Below are positions 1 to 9,425 of a DNA stretch of 64,000 nucleotides, piece after piece (within the stretch, counting starts at the first letter, position 1; each line of letters begins with the position of its first letter). This DNA is from Cronobacter sakazakii. GTDB lineage: Bacteria; Pseudomonadota; Gammaproteobacteria; Enterobacterales; Enterobacteriaceae. The stretch lies in assembly GCF_000982825.1 (NCBI RefSeq), contig NZ_CP011047.1, positions 248,001 to 312,000 on the forward strand, written 5' to 3'. The translations under genes were made by a program, and so were the position numbers. The notes under the pieces are model-generated. The model did not search any database and had not been told where the DNA came from. It saw only the letters and a list, made by a program, of their open reading frames with translations.

Positions 1-1
1 T

Positions 2-751
2 CTCGGCGCTCTTATTCTGGGCGCGCTTGCCGGGTTCATCGCCAACTTTCTGAATCAACATATCCGCCTGCATAAGCACTTACAGGCCATGAAGCCGATG
101 TTGATCGTGCCGGGTTTATCGGTCCTCGCGATCTTCTTTATCAACTTCTATTTTGTCGATCCGGTTTTTGGCGGCATCAATAAATTTCTTCAGCAGTTTA
201 TTACCGAGCACGGTGCCTCCAGCGCGTTAATGCTGGCTGTCATTATCGCCGCGCTGACCGCCTTTGATTTAGGGGGGCCTGTGAATAAATCCGCAGGTGC
301 CATCGCCATCGGGCTGGCGGCTGATCATATTTTCCCGCTGACAGCGCGCGTGCTGGGAATCGTTATTCCCCCTATTGGCCTGGGCCTTGCAACGGTTATC
401 GATCGTTTCCTCGTCAGGCGGCGGGTGTTTGACGAAAACCAACGTGTCACCGGCACTACCTCGCTAATCCTCGGGTTCCTGGCGATCGGCGAAGGCGCTA
501 TCCCTTTTATGCTCAGAAATCCGGTGATTACCATCTCGATTAACATTACAGGCGCCATTATCGGTGCAGTGACGGCCATTACCTTAGGCTCAGTGCAGTG
601 GTTCCCGCTGCCTGCCATCTGGGGTTGGCCACTGGTGCAAAATCTTCCCGCTTATCTCTTTGGGATGTTTCTCGGCGTAGCGTTTATCGCTTTTGCTAAC
701 GTTTTTGTCCGCTATTACCTGATAACCACAGGCAAGCTTAAGCTGAACTGA
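2..751 (+). CDS. PTS EIIC permease, fructose / mannosyl-glycerate type (5' end outside window)
   Basis: This is the C-terminal part of a membrane permease; the reading frame is open from base 2, so the gene begins upstream of the window. It is rich in hydrophobic helices and carries the AFDLGGPVNKSAG signature of fructose-family EIIC domains (FruA, MngA), in the loop that contributes to sugar binding, and an IGEGAIPF segment typical of the same fold. Family members import a sugar and phosphorylate it using HPr. The next two genes encode an alpha-mannosidase and a mannose-6-phosphate isomerase, so a mannoside such as 2-O-mannosyl-glycerate is the likely substrate (inference). It ends 17 bases before the mannosidase start, suggesting one operon. 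Whether the EIIA and EIIB domains are fused at the N terminus, as in MngA, cannot be seen. Confidence 0.85.
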   Translation, partial: LGALILGALAGFIANFLNQHIRLHKHLQAMKPMLIVPGLSVLAIFFINFYFVDPVFGGINKFLQQFITEHGASSALMLAVIIAALTAFDLGGPVNKSAGAIAIGLAADHIFPLTARVLGIVIPPIGLGLATVIDRFLVRRRVFDENQRVTGTTSLILGFLAIGEGAIPFMLRNPVITISINITGAIIGAVTAITLGSVQWFPLPAIWGWPLVQNLPAYLFGMFLGVAFIAFANVFVRYYLITTGKLKLN

Positions 752-768
752 CAGGGAGGTTGTTTCTA

Positions 769-3432
769 ATGGTCAAAAAAAAGGTGTATGTCGTTCCCCA
801 CTGCCATTGGGACGCTGAATGGTATTTTACCTGCGAGGACTCACATATTCTGCTGGTCGAGAATATGGATTATTTGCTGGATCTGCTGGAAAAAGATGCG
901 GATTTTCCAAGCTATACGTTTGACGGCCTGGCGATCGTGCTCGATGACTACCTCAAAGAACGCCCGGAAAATACATCGCGCATTCATGCGTTGATACGTC
1001 AGCGGCGGCTTTTTGTGGGTCCCTGGTATACACAATGCGACTCGTTGCTGATACGCACGGAATCACTGATCCGTAATTTGCAGTACGGCATTCGCACCGC
1101 GACACAGTTTGGCCATTCAATGAATGTTGGTTATTTACCGGATATTTTCGGCCAGCATGCCTGGTTGCCCGCCTTTTTTACGGACGCCGGTATCGATTAC
1201 TGCGTTCTGCAAAGAGGGATTTATACGGATCAGCTTCGTGGCGATCTCAATTTTTACTGGCGGGCACCAAACCAGAAATCCATCGCCACCAACTATCTCT
1301 ATTATGGTTATGGGCCTGGTAAGTTTTTGTCCGCTAAACCTGATTATTTACAGCACCGCCTCCTGCCTATTCTTGAACAGTTGAGCGTGATGAACCGCCA
1401 TACCGATAAGCTGCTCTTACCCTGTGGCGGCGATCAGGTGTTGCCCAACGCCCGGTATCCGCAAACGGTAAACGCCTTAAACCAGCGCGGATTGCCTTAT
1501 CAGTTCGTTATGTCTGACTATGAGAGCTATATGCGTGAAACCTGGCGTGACGGTGAATTTACCCACGTGATTGAGGGGGAGCTGTTCGCCTGTCAGAAAT
1601 CCCGCATTCACCGAACCTGCCACTCAACGCGTTATGACATTAAACGCCAGACCTGGGAAACCGAGCATCTGCTGATCGATAAACTTGAACCGCTCACCGT
1701 TATGGCTTCATTACTGGGTATTCACTGGCCGCAACCGTTAATGGCCTCGCTCTGGAAAACCCTGTTTTGCGCACATGCTCATAACGGTATTGAGGCGACC
1801 AATGCCGACCCGGTCAATCAGAACATTAAACAGCGGCTCATCAGCGTGGAACGCTCTGCGCTGAGCCTGATTAATCTGCTGAAAAAGAAAATCAGCCACG
1901 CCATTAGTCTGCAGTCCGAGCAACGCAATATTCTGGTGGTTTTTAACAGTGATATCAGCCCGCTGGATAGCCTGGTTCAGGCTGTTGTGTTCACGAAAGA
2001 TAAACAGGTTTCGCTGCGACGTGGTGGCAAACCCGTCGCCTGTACGGTGCTGGAACAACGAAGACTGGATGGCGGCCAGCAGGTCATCGTGACCGCGCAG
2101 GGCGAAAAGCTGGAAACGGTGGAAGGCTATTATCGCAGCGTTATTCTTTTCAGGGCTGATGGCCTTCACGGGCTGGGTTATCAGACATGGCTCATTGATG
2201 AACAAACGGCGAGCCCGTCACTGACCCTGAGCCACGAAGAGACCATTGAAAATACACGCTTGCGAATCTCACTTCATCAGGGCGTACTCTCGCTGGAAAA
2301 CCGCGGTACCGGCCAACGTATCGACAATCTTCTGACCTTCGTTGACTGCGGGGATGATGGCGATGAATTCGATTTTGCGCCTGTGGAGCATGAGCAGCCT
2401 GTAAGCGTCAGCACCTTTACGCTTATAGCCTGCGAAACGAGCCCGATGGTGTCGCGCATGACGCTGGAAACCACGCTTGTGCTGCCCAAAGATATGCAGC
2501 AACGACGGAATGCGGCACCGACACAGCCCATGACCATCCAAACGACGCTGGAACTCCGCCAGCATGAAAACTATGTGCGTGTGCAGCATCATCTGGTCAA
2601 CGAGGCTCATGACCATCGTCTTCGCGTGCATATCAGAACACCGGTGAAAGCCCCCGATTACGCCTTTGCCGATCAGGGCTACGCCTTACTGCGTCGCGAG
2701 ACCCGGAGCCGTTACGTAAACGGCTGGCGAGAGCAAGGTTTTGTTGAGAAACCCGTGCCTGTTTACACCCTGGAAAACTGCGTGGCGTTACGCGATGACA
2801 ACCATCTCTTCGCGGCTATCACCAAAGGCATCAAAGAGTATGAAGTTTTACCGGACGAAGACGTACTGGCGCTGACGTTATTTCGAAGCGTCGGCTTGCT
2901 TGGGAAAGACGATACGCCGTGGCGACCTGGCCGGGCGTCAGGCATCAATAATAAAATCGTCGACACACCGGATGCTCAAATGCTGCAGCCGATGACGTTT
3001 GATTATGCGCTGATGATGGATAGCGGAATCGACGATGCCGCCTTATTTAATGCGTGCAAACAGTATCGTGAGCACTATCTGAGCTATCAATTGCAGCAGC
3101 TCAATACCTTTGAAGAACGCCTGGAGCGTTTCACTATCCCGCTACCGGAAAAAGGCCTCGCCCCGGCGTTCACCTGGCTCACACAGAATAATCCAGCCAT
3201 TCAGATGAGCATGTGTAAGCCCGGCGATGGAGAACACACCGTTATCATCAGGTTATTCAACCCTGGCGACACGCCGCAGACCGTCGAGCTCGCTTCTCCT
3301 TTTACCTGCAGAATTTATCGGCTGTCACTGCTGGAAGAAATTCAGGAAACGGTGAAAGACAACCCGACTATCGCCGCGAAAGACTATCTGACGCTGGCCA
3401 TACACCTTATGCAGGATCACAGCCATGAGTAG
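769..3432 (+). CDS. GH38 family alpha-mannosidase (MngB-like)
   Basis: Glycoside hydrolase family 38, 887 residues. The N terminus has the zinc-binding HCHWDAEWY motif (H13 and D15 as expected metal ligands; E. coli MngB has R where this protein has A). YLPDIFG follows, with D125 as the likely catalytic nucleophile, and the SDDGDEYD-like element of MngB is present as DDGDEFD. MngB releases mannose-6-phosphate from phosphorylated mannosyl-glycerate in the cytoplasm; the same role is inferred here because the gene sits between a PTS permease and a mannose-6-phosphate isomerase. The ATG at 769 is chosen over the upstream TTG at 760 because AGGGAGGT (753-760) lies 8 bases before it. The stop overlaps the next start by 8 bases. 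The exact glycoside is not shown by the sequence. Confidence 0.85.
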   Translation: MVKKKVYVVPHCHWDAEWYFTCEDSHILLVENMDYLLDLLEKDADFPSYTFDGLAIVLDDYLKERPENTSRIHALIRQRRLFVGPWYTQCDSLLIRTESLIRNLQYGIRTATQFGHSMNVGYLPDIFGQHAWLPAFFTDAGIDYCVLQRGIYTDQLRGDLNFYWRAPNQKSIATNYLYYGYGPGKFLSAKPDYLQHRLLPILEQLSVMNRHTDKLLLPCGGDQVLPNARYPQTVNALNQRGLPYQFVMSDYESYMRETWRDGEFTHVIEGELFACQKSRIHRTCHSTRYDIKRQTWETEHLLIDKLEPLTVMASLLGIHWPQPLMASLWKTLFCAHAHNGIEATNADPVNQNIKQRLISVERSALSLINLLKKKISHAISLQSEQRNILVVFNSDISPLDSLVQAVVFTKDKQVSLRRGGKPVACTVLEQRRLDGGQQVIVTAQGEKLETVEGYYRSVILFRADGLHGLGYQTWLIDEQTASPSLTLSHEETIENTRLRISLHQGVLSLENRGTGQRIDNLLTFVDCGDDGDEFDFAPVEHEQPVSVSTFTLIACETSPMVSRMTLETTLVLPKDMQQRRNAAPTQPMTIQTTLELRQHENYVRVQHHLVNEAHDHRLRVHIRTPVKAPDYAFADQGYALLRRETRSRYVNGWREQGFVEKPVPVYTLENCVALRDDNHLFAAITKGIKEYEVLPDEDVLALTLFRSVGLLGKDDTPWRPGRASGINNKIVDTPDAQMLQPMTFDYALMMDSGIDDAALFNACKQYREHYLSYQLQQLNTFEERLERFTIPLPEKGLAPAFTWLTQNNPAIQMSMCKPGDGEHTVIIRLFNPGDTPQTVELASPFTCRIYRLSLLEEIQETVKDNPTIAAKDYLTLAIHLMQDHSHE

Positions 3433-5173
3433 CGCGTCGTATGACAAATTTCCGGAAGTTGCAGTTTCCGGTTATGCGAATCACGCCGCGCAGGGCTGGC
3501 CAGCAGTAGTGAAAAAAGTGCGCGAACGGCTCCCGCCCGCTGAGAAAACGGTATTGGTTATCGACTGTTACCCCGGCGTGCGTCTTGAGGAGCTGGCGGA
3601 GCGCTTTTTCCCTGGCCTCAATGCAACCCTGGTTCTCAACGTGGAAACCGCTCGCCGCGATGAGCGGGAACTTCAGTCTTTACTGGCTTACAACCTTACG
3701 AACGATCGCGTTTTCGGCGTGATCTCCTGCCACCAGCTCACTGACTTTTTTGATGAGGCGAAACTCACTGCGCTGCGGGAACGGGTCGATGCAATAAGTA
3801 CAGGCCTGGTTATTGTCTATGGCTCTGGCGCGGCGCTGGTACATGACGGCGATATGCTGATCTATGCCGATATGCCGCGCTGGGAGATCCAGCAGCGTAT
3901 GCGCCGGGGCGAGCTTGGCAACTGGGGCGCGGATAACCAGCACGAAGATATGCTTCGTCGCTACAAGCGTGCTTACTTTATCGAATGGCGTGTCTTCGAT
4001 CGCCACAAAACGCCACTGCTAAAACGCGCCGATTTTCTGTTAGATACCACGCTTGCGAATCAACCCGCCATCGTCAGCGGTTACGCGTTCCGCGCAGGCC
4101 TGGAGCAACTGACAACGCGGCCTTTCCGGGTAGTGCCGTTTTTTGACCCCGGCGTCTGGGGCGGACAGTGGATGAAGCGCACATTTGATCTCGATCCATC
4201 CATGCCCAATTACGCCTGGTGCTTTGACTGCGTGCCAGAAGAAAACAGCCTGTTCCTGCGTTTTGGCACGGTGCGAACAGAAATTCCTGCACAGGATCTG
4301 GTGCTGCTTTACCCACGGCCTTTGCTTGGTGAAAACGTTCATGCGCGCTTCGGTGCTGAGTTTCCGATTCGCTTTGACATGCTGGATACCATCGGCGGCC
4401 AGAATCTCAGCCTCCAGGTTCATCCGGTGACGGACTATATTCAGCAGCAGTTCGGCATGCATTACACCCAGGATGAAAGCTACTACATTCTCGATGCGGA
4501 ACCGGACGCAGTGGTTTATCTCGGCGTCCAGACCGGGACGCAGCCTGTGCAGATGGTTGATGCACTCAGACGCGCCGCGCGTGGAGAGAAAGCCTTTGAC
4601 GATGCCCGGTTCGTTAACCCGATCCCCGCCCATAAACACGATCATTTCCTGATCCCGGCAGGAACGGTACATGGCGCAGGCGCGGGAACGATGGTGCTTG
4701 AGATAAGCGCCACGCCGTATATTTTTACCTTCAAACTCTGGGACTGGGGACGCCTCGGTATGGATGGCCTTCCCCGCCCCGTACATCTTGAGCACGGGGC
4801 GCAGGTGATCGACTGGGAAAGGGATACACAATGGGTGCGCCGCCATCTGGTGAACCAGGCAGAACCTCGCGCTGGCGGCGACGGCTGGCGAGAAGAGCGT
4901 ACTGGCCTGCATGAGCGCGAGTTTATCGAAACCCGGAGACACTGGTTTGATAAACCGGTACTGCATCATACCCATGGCACCGTTAACGTGCTTAATCTCG
5001 TCGAGGGTGCCGAAGCGTTAGTGGAGAGCCCCAATGGCACGTTTGAGCCGTTCGTGGTGCATTACGCCGAAACCTTTATCGTCCCGGCGGCAGCAGGTGC
5101 CTACCGCATCTCTCCCTTTGGCAAAGGGATCGGGCAGCAACTGGCGACGATAAAAGCCTGGGTGAGAGGATGA
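3425..5173 (+). CDS. Class I mannose-6-phosphate isomerase with extra N-terminal domain
   Basis: 582 residues, far longer than E. coli ManA (about 390). The C-terminal part (about 230-582) is a type I phosphomannose isomerase: zinc-site residues Q331 and H333 in LQVHP, E351 in DESYYIL and H416 in AGTVHGAG are all present. The first ~200 residues resemble a nucleoside or sugar kinase fold without an intact Walker A motif (DCYPGVRLEELAE where a P-loop would lie, followed by a YADMPRWEIQQRM helix), so this part may be a degenerate kinase or a regulatory domain (inference). It would convert the mannose-6-phosphate released by the preceding mannosidase to fructose-6-phosphate. The start overlaps the mannosidase stop by 8 bases, implying translational coupling. 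Confidence 0.85.
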   Translation: MSSASYDKFPEVAVSGYANHAAQGWPAVVKKVRERLPPAEKTVLVIDCYPGVRLEELAERFFPGLNATLVLNVETARRDERELQSLLAYNLTNDRVFGVISCHQLTDFFDEAKLTALRERVDAISTGLVIVYGSGAALVHDGDMLIYADMPRWEIQQRMRRGELGNWGADNQHEDMLRRYKRAYFIEWRVFDRHKTPLLKRADFLLDTTLANQPAIVSGYAFRAGLEQLTTRPFRVVPFFDPGVWGGQWMKRTFDLDPSMPNYAWCFDCVPEENSLFLRFGTVRTEIPAQDLVLLYPRPLLGENVHARFGAEFPIRFDMLDTIGGQNLSLQVHPVTDYIQQQFGMHYTQDESYYILDAEPDAVVYLGVQTGTQPVQMVDALRRAARGEKAFDDARFVNPIPAHKHDHFLIPAGTVHGAGAGTMVLEISATPYIFTFKLWDWGRLGMDGLPRPVHLEHGAQVIDWERDTQWVRRHLVNQAEPRAGGDGWREERTGLHEREFIETRRHWFDKPVLHHTHGTVNVLNLVEGAEALVESPNGTFEPFVVHYAETFIVPAAAGAYRISPFGKGIGQQLATIKAWVRG

Positions 5174-5250
5174 CGCGCTTCGCGCACGTGTTTCAGCCTG
5201 GCGTTCAGCCTGACTGAAACGGAATCCCTGGCGGGTGGCTGTCAGGCGAC

Positions 5251-5284
5251 AGAGAAAGAAACGGCAGGCGCGTTGACCTGCCGT
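5251..5284 (-). terminator. Terminator of the AlaX-like gene
   Basis: A perfect 8-bp stem (ACGGCAGG at 5261-5268 with CCTGCCGT at 5277-5284) has a T-rich tail, TTTCTTTCT, when read on the minus strand. It sits just past the stop of the alanyl-tRNA editing gene. No clear T-tailed hairpin serves the plus-strand isomerase gene; only a weak GTTTCAG/CTGAAAC repeat (5190-5220) is seen. Confidence 0.7.
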
Positions 5285-5289
5285 GAGGC

Positions 5290-5922
5290 TTACTCTGCCA
5301 CCTGGTAAGCCACCAGCAGCTGGCCTTTCTTTACTTTAATGCCCGTGAGCGTCACCTCGCCGACCTGCGAGAGCGACGACACATGGGTGCCGCCGCAGCC
5401 GTAGACGGGCAGTTCGCCAAAGCGCACCTGCCGCCGCCCGTCCACGAAATCGACATAGCGTGGCAAATCGGCGGCAACCCACGCGGCGATCTTCTCGCTT
5501 AACGCGTTGGCATCCGGCACGTCTGACGCCTGCGCCGGGGCAAACGTAATTTTGCCTTCGCCAGGCCAGTGGTGCGCTTTCACGGGCTGCCAGCCGAGCT
5601 GCTCACCGGCATAGCCAATCAGGTGACCCGCCGAGTGCCAGCGTGTATGGCGGTGACGCAACGTGTCATCGACCACGAGCGTGACGGGGCCGGTCCCCAG
5701 CGGCTGCGCCAGCAGATGAATCACCAAATCGCCGCGGTTTTCGACGCGCAGCACTGGCACGCCGTTTATCGTGCCGCTGTCTGAAGGCTGTCCGCCGCCC
5801 TGCGGGTGAAACAGCGTCGTATCCAGCTCCACTTCATACTCGCCCTGCGCATTTTGTTCGCAGCGCAGTACGTTTGCTTCACCCTGCAGCGCATCGCTCA
5901 GGTAGTACTCTCTGTGTGTCAT
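5290..5922 (-). CDS. Alanyl-tRNA editing protein, AlaX family
   Basis: 210 residues, a free-standing relative of the AlaRS/ThrRS editing (SAD) domain. It has the zinc/catalytic HxxxH motif (HSAGH, 96-100) and the matching CGGTH motif (C176 to H180). Such proteins hydrolyse mischarged Ser- or Gly-tRNA(Ala) in trans; which error this one corrects is not evident. It is transcribed away from the LysR gene, with starts 94 bases apart, so the regulator may act on the shared intergenic region. Confidence 0.85.
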   Translation of the reverse strand: MTHREYYLSDALQGEANVLRCEQNAQGEYEVELDTTLFHPQGGGQPSDSGTINGVPVLRVENRGDLVIHLLAQPLGTGPVTLVVDDTLRHRHTRWHSAGHLIGYAGEQLGWQPVKAHHWPGEGKITFAPAQASDVPDANALSEKIAAWVAADLPRYVDFVDGRRQVRFGELPVYGCGGTHVSSLSQVGEVTLTGIKVKKGQLLVAYQVAE

Positions 5923-6016
5923 CGTTGTCCTCCCGGTTCACCACACAGTATATTTGTTATTCCCGCAGCGATAATCCTGCGCGGCGACAACGAACCTTTG
6001 CACCAGGCGCACAAAT

Positions 6017-6913
6017 ATGAATTTAGCCCTTCTGCCCGATATCGCGGTTTTCGTTCAGGTGGTGGAGAGCGGCAGCTTCTCCGCCGCCGCGCGCAAGCTC
6101 GGCACCACGCCCTCTTCCGTCAGCCGCAGCGTCTCTCGCCTGGAGCGCGAGCTGGGCTGCAAGCTGCTGGTGCGCACCACGCGCAAATTGCGCCTCAGCG
6201 AGGCGGGCAACGGCGTGTTTCAGCGCGCCGCCAGTATGATGGATGCCGCCCGCGATGTGATGGCCCGGGGCGGTACCGCCTCACAGTCACCACAGGGGCG
6301 CGTCACGCTTGGCGTGCCGAAAGCGGTGGGCCGTTTTGTGATCCATCCGCTAATGGAAGAGTTTCTGACGCGCTACCCGCAGGTGGATATCTGCCTGCGT
6401 CTGGAAGACCGGTATATGGATCTGATCGATGATGAGGTGGATCTGGCGCTGCGTATTACCGATTCCCCTTCTCCCGGCCTGTACGGCAAACCGCTGATGC
6501 CAATAGAGCATCTGCTGTGCGCCACGCCGGACTATCTCGCGCGCCACGGCACGCCGGAAACGCCGCAGGCATTACGTCATCACAGCTGCATCAGCCTGGG
6601 TGAAACGGCGGCGGACGCGCGCTGGAAGTTTCGTCGCGACGGGAAAAGCGTGGTGGTGCAGACGCACGGGCGGTACGCCGCCAACCATACCGGCGTGCGG
6701 TTGGACGCCGTGAAGCGCCATCTGGGCATCGGCAGCCTGCCGCGTTTTACCGCCAGCGACGCGCTGGCGGCAGGCGAGATAGTGCAGGTGCTGCCGGAGT
6801 GGGAGTTTATCAGCAGCTATTCCGGCAGGCTCTGGCTGCTGTGGTCCACGAGCCGTCATATGCCTGCCAAAATCCGGGCGCTCATCGACTACCTGACGGA
6901 AAAGCTCAGTTAA
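6017..6913 (+). CDS. LysR-family transcriptional regulator
   Basis: 298 residues with a typical N-terminal winged helix-turn-helix (residues 5-65, including FSAAARKLGTTPSSVSRSVS), a linker helix and a periplasmic-binding-protein-like effector domain. The VRTTRKLRLSEAG segment is typical of the YafC/DmlR-like branch. It is divergent from the AlaX-like gene and so a candidate for its control. Its TAA stop overlaps the convergent rihC stop by 4 bases. Ligand and targets are unknown. Confidence 0.85.
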   Translation: MNLALLPDIAVFVQVVESGSFSAAARKLGTTPSSVSRSVSRLERELGCKLLVRTTRKLRLSEAGNGVFQRAASMMDAARDVMARGGTASQSPQGRVTLGVPKAVGRFVIHPLMEEFLTRYPQVDICLRLEDRYMDLIDDEVDLALRITDSPSPGLYGKPLMPIEHLLCATPDYLARHGTPETPQALRHHSCISLGETAADARWKFRRDGKSVVVQTHGRYAANHTGVRLDAVKRHLGIGSLPRFTASDALAAGEIVQVLPEWEFISSYSGRLWLLWSTSRHMPAKIRALIDYLTEKLS

Positions 6914-7827
6914 GGCGCAAGCGTGAGCGTTTGTGCAACCCAGTCGCGAAACGCAGCCACGTCGATACTGAGCGCGACCTGCACATTCGCAGGCTGGTTT
7001 AACTTGCCTTCAATATCCACCACCGTGGTGCCCGCCGTGTAGTCGCCACGCGTCTCTACCGCCACGAAACAGGGTTTGAGCGTAAACAGTTCAGGCTTAA
7101 CCAGCCAGGCGATAGCGCAGAGATCGTGCATACGCAGGCCCGTCGTCATGCTGCCGCTGCGGTAATGGCTGAACAGCGCATGCAGCATTTTCCCGGTGCG
7201 GTTAAGCGAGGGCAACGCCGCGAGATAATCAGGCGTCAGCACAGCCTGGTTGGTGACATCCAGCCCGCACATCACAATCTCAATGCCACTGTCAAACACC
7301 CGCGCGGCAGCCTCCGGATCGATGGCGATATTAAATTCGGCGTTGGGGGTAAAGTTGCCGCGCCCTGCCGAACCGCCCATCATTACCAGCCGTTTGATTT
7401 TCGCTTTACATGCCGGATAGTGCGTCAGCAGCAGCGCGATATTGGTCAGAGGCCCGATGGTGACGAGCGTCAGCGGCTCCGTGGCGGCCGTCAGGCGTTC
7501 GTAAATCGCCTGAAACGCCGGAACGTCGAGCGCCAGCCGGTCGTGTTCGACAAATTCGTAGCCTTCCATCCCCGATTCGCCATGCACCGACGCGGCATCG
7601 CGCAGCGGGCGCACCAGCGGCGTGGCGGCACCCTGCGCCACCGGCACATCAGCATTCCAGAAATGCAGCAGTTGCAGCGCGTTGCGTGTCGTTTTCTCGA
7701 CGGACACATTGCCTGCGACGGTAGTGATGAGCTGTAAATCAAGCTCTGGTGAAAACAGCGCGGCGGCGATAGCCACGGCATCGTCAATACCGGGATCGGT
7801 ATCGAGAATAATCGGCGTTTTTGTCAT
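6910..7827 (-). CDS. rihC: Non-specific ribonucleoside hydrolase RihC
   Basis: 305 residues of the inosine-uridine nucleoside hydrolase family. The N-terminal DTDPGIDDA motif binds Ca2+ and the ribose; a TNIALLL stretch and the C-terminal DLCAIAW segment complete the active site. It cleaves purine and pyrimidine ribonucleosides to ribose and base. Its place next to ispH-fkpB-lspA-ileS matches E. coli, where rihC sits downstream of ispH. The window does not reach dapB. Confidence 0.93.
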   Translation of the reverse strand: MTKTPIILDTDPGIDDAVAIAAALFSPELDLQLITTVAGNVSVEKTTRNALQLLHFWNADVPVAQGAATPLVRPLRDAASVHGESGMEGYEFVEHDRLALDVPAFQAIYERLTAATEPLTLVTIGPLTNIALLLTHYPACKAKIKRLVMMGGSAGRGNFTPNAEFNIAIDPEAAARVFDSGIEIVMCGLDVTNQAVLTPDYLAALPSLNRTGKMLHALFSHYRSGSMTTGLRMHDLCAIAWLVKPELFTLKPCFVAVETRGDYTAGTTVVDIEGKLNQPANVQVALSIDVAAFRDWVAQTLTLAP

Positions 7828-7860
7828 GGGCGCTCCTTATTGTCTGGCCTGCCGTCAGGA

Positions 7861-7895
7861 TAAAAAAATGCCGGACGATCTTCACCGTCCGGCAT
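7861..7895 (-). terminator. Terminator after ispH
   Basis: Inverted repeat ATGCCGGAC (7868-7876) with GTCCGGCAT (7887-7895), followed on the minus strand by a run of seven T. It closes the ileS-lspA-fkpB-ispH transcription unit before rihC. Confidence 0.85.
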
Positions 7896-7920
7896 GCAGT
7901 TCTGGTACGCGCGTAAAAAA

Positions 7921-8871
7921 TTACTGCACTTCGCGCGCGTCGATGCGCAGCTCCTTCGGCACTTCGAAAACGATGTTTTCTTCGCGACCGGTCAGCTCGT
8001 GGGCGTCGCTGCCGCCAAGCGCTTTGAGGCGCGTAATGACGTTCTGCACCAGAATATCCGGTGCCGAGGCGCCCGCGGTCACGCCGACACAGGCGGCGTT
8101 CTGCACCCAGGCTTCCTGAATGTCGTTGGCGTCGTCGATAAGATACGCCGTTTTGCCCATGCGCTGTGCCAGCTCCGCCAGACGGTTGGAGTTAGAGGAG
8201 TTTTTCGACCCCACCACTAACACGACGTCCGCCTGCTCCGCCAGCGCACGCACCGCTTCCTGACGGTTGGTGGTGGCGTAGCAGATATCGTCTTTACGCG
8301 GCCCGACGATTTTCGGGAAACGGCTGCGCAGCGCGTCGATCACTTCGGAAGTGTCGTCCACCGACAGCGTCGTCTGGGTCATAAAGGAGAGATTATTCTC
8401 ATCCTTCACGGTAATTTTCCAGACATCTTCCGGCGACTCCACCAGGTACATGCCCCCTTCCGGGTTGCTGTACTGGCCCATCGTGCCTTCCACTTCCGGG
8501 TGCCCGGCGTGGCCGATAAGAATGGCTTCTTCACCGCGGCGGCTGGATCGCGCCACTTCCATATGCACTTTGGTCACCAGCGGGCAGGTGGCGTCAAACA
8601 CCGTCAGATCGCGGCTTTTCGCTTCATTGCGTACTGCCTGAGAAACGCCGTGGGCGGAGAAAATCAGGATCGCGCCATCCGGCACTTCGCTGATTTGCTC
8701 GATAAAAATCGCGCCGCGCTCGCGCAGGCTGTCCACCACGTAACGGTTATGGACCACTTCATGGCGAACGTAGATAGGCGCGCCATAAATCGCCAGCGCG
8801 TTTTCCACAATGCTGATAGCGCGGTCCACGCCTGCGCAGAAGCCGCGCGGGTTAGCCAACAGGATCTGCAT
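7921..8871 (-). CDS. ispH: 4-hydroxy-3-methylbut-2-enyl diphosphate reductase IspH
   Basis: 316 residues. All three cysteines that hold the [4Fe-4S] cluster are present (C12 in GFCAGV, C96 in ATCPLV, C197 in DICYATTNRQ). IspH makes IPP and DMAPP in the last step of the MEP isoprenoid pathway. The start lies inside the end of fkpB (20-base overlap), as part of the ribF-ileS-lspA-fkpB-ispH cluster known from E. coli. Confidence 0.97.
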   Translation of the reverse strand: MQILLANPRGFCAGVDRAISIVENALAIYGAPIYVRHEVVHNRYVVDSLRERGAIFIEQISEVPDGAILIFSAHGVSQAVRNEAKSRDLTVFDATCPLVTKVHMEVARSSRRGEEAILIGHAGHPEVEGTMGQYSNPEGGMYLVESPEDVWKITVKDENNLSFMTQTTLSVDDTSEVIDALRSRFPKIVGPRKDDICYATTNRQEAVRALAEQADVVLVVGSKNSSNSNRLAELAQRMGKTAYLIDDANDIQEAWVQNAACVGVTAGASAPDILVQNVITRLKALGGSDAHELTGREENIVFEVPKELRIDAREVQ

Positions 8872-9322
8872 CAGAACTCTCCAGCGCCGGATCGATCTCC
8901 AGCACGTCTATATCAAAATGAAGGGTATGCCCGGCGAGCGGATGGTTGAAATCCACGGTGATGGAGTCGCCGTTAATTTCACGGATGACGCCCGGCATTT
9001 CGCTGCCGTCCATTGCGGTAAAGAGCATGATAGCCCCGATATCCGGCTCGCCCGCGTCGATAAACTCGCGGCGGGAGAAGTACTGGATGAGATCCGGGCT
9101 TGGCGTACCGAACGCGTCTTCCGGCAGGAGCGTAAACGCTTTTTTGTCGCCGGCATGCAGGCCGAGCAACTCGCGCTCCAGGCCCTGCGACAGCGAGCCG
9201 TCGCCCAGGCGAAACAGCGCGGGTTTGCCGCTGTTGCGGCTGGACTCCGCCGTGGAGCCGTCTTCAAGCTTCAGCGTAAAGTGCACAAGCACCGCGCTGT
9301 TGCTCTGTATGGATGTAGACAT
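8852..9322 (-). CDS. fkpB: FKBP-type peptidyl-prolyl isomerase FkpB
   Basis: 156 residues, a SlyD/FKBP-like cytoplasmic prolyl isomerase. The FKBP core is split by the insert-in-flap domain, and PLAGHTLHFDIDVLEI is the hallmark segment after the insert. It lacks the His/Cys-rich metal tail of SlyD. It lies between lspA and ispH as in E. coli, where the protein is about 149 residues; here the C-terminal tail is slightly longer. Confidence 0.93.
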   Translation of the reverse strand: MSTSIQSNSAVLVHFTLKLEDGSTAESSRNSGKPALFRLGDGSLSQGLERELLGLHAGDKKAFTLLPEDAFGTPSPDLIQYFSRREFIDAGEPDIGAIMLFTAMDGSEMPGVIREINGDSITVDFNHPLAGHTLHFDIDVLEIDPALESSDADPVG

Positions 9323-9348
9323 GCAGGTTGCTCACTTATTTTGGGTCG

Positions 9349-9420
9349 TCTGTCTGCCCGGTATCGGGAAAACAGACGGCCGCACATTCTGTGGGCCGGG
9401 AAGCGTAGCGCCGCCCGGCC
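9349..9420. repeat. REP-like palindrome and inverted repeat between lspA and fkpB
   Basis: The lspA-fkpB gap holds an inverted repeat (GTCTGT at 9349-9354 with ACAGAC at 9372-9377, plus an inner CCCG/CGGG pair). An extragenic palindrome follows (9393-9420) whose minus-strand reading GCCGGGCGGCGCTACGCTT resembles enterobacterial REP elements. REPs in operon gaps often affect mRNA stability. Only this copy was noticed in the window. Confidence 0.5.
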
Positions 9421-9425
9421 AGAGG

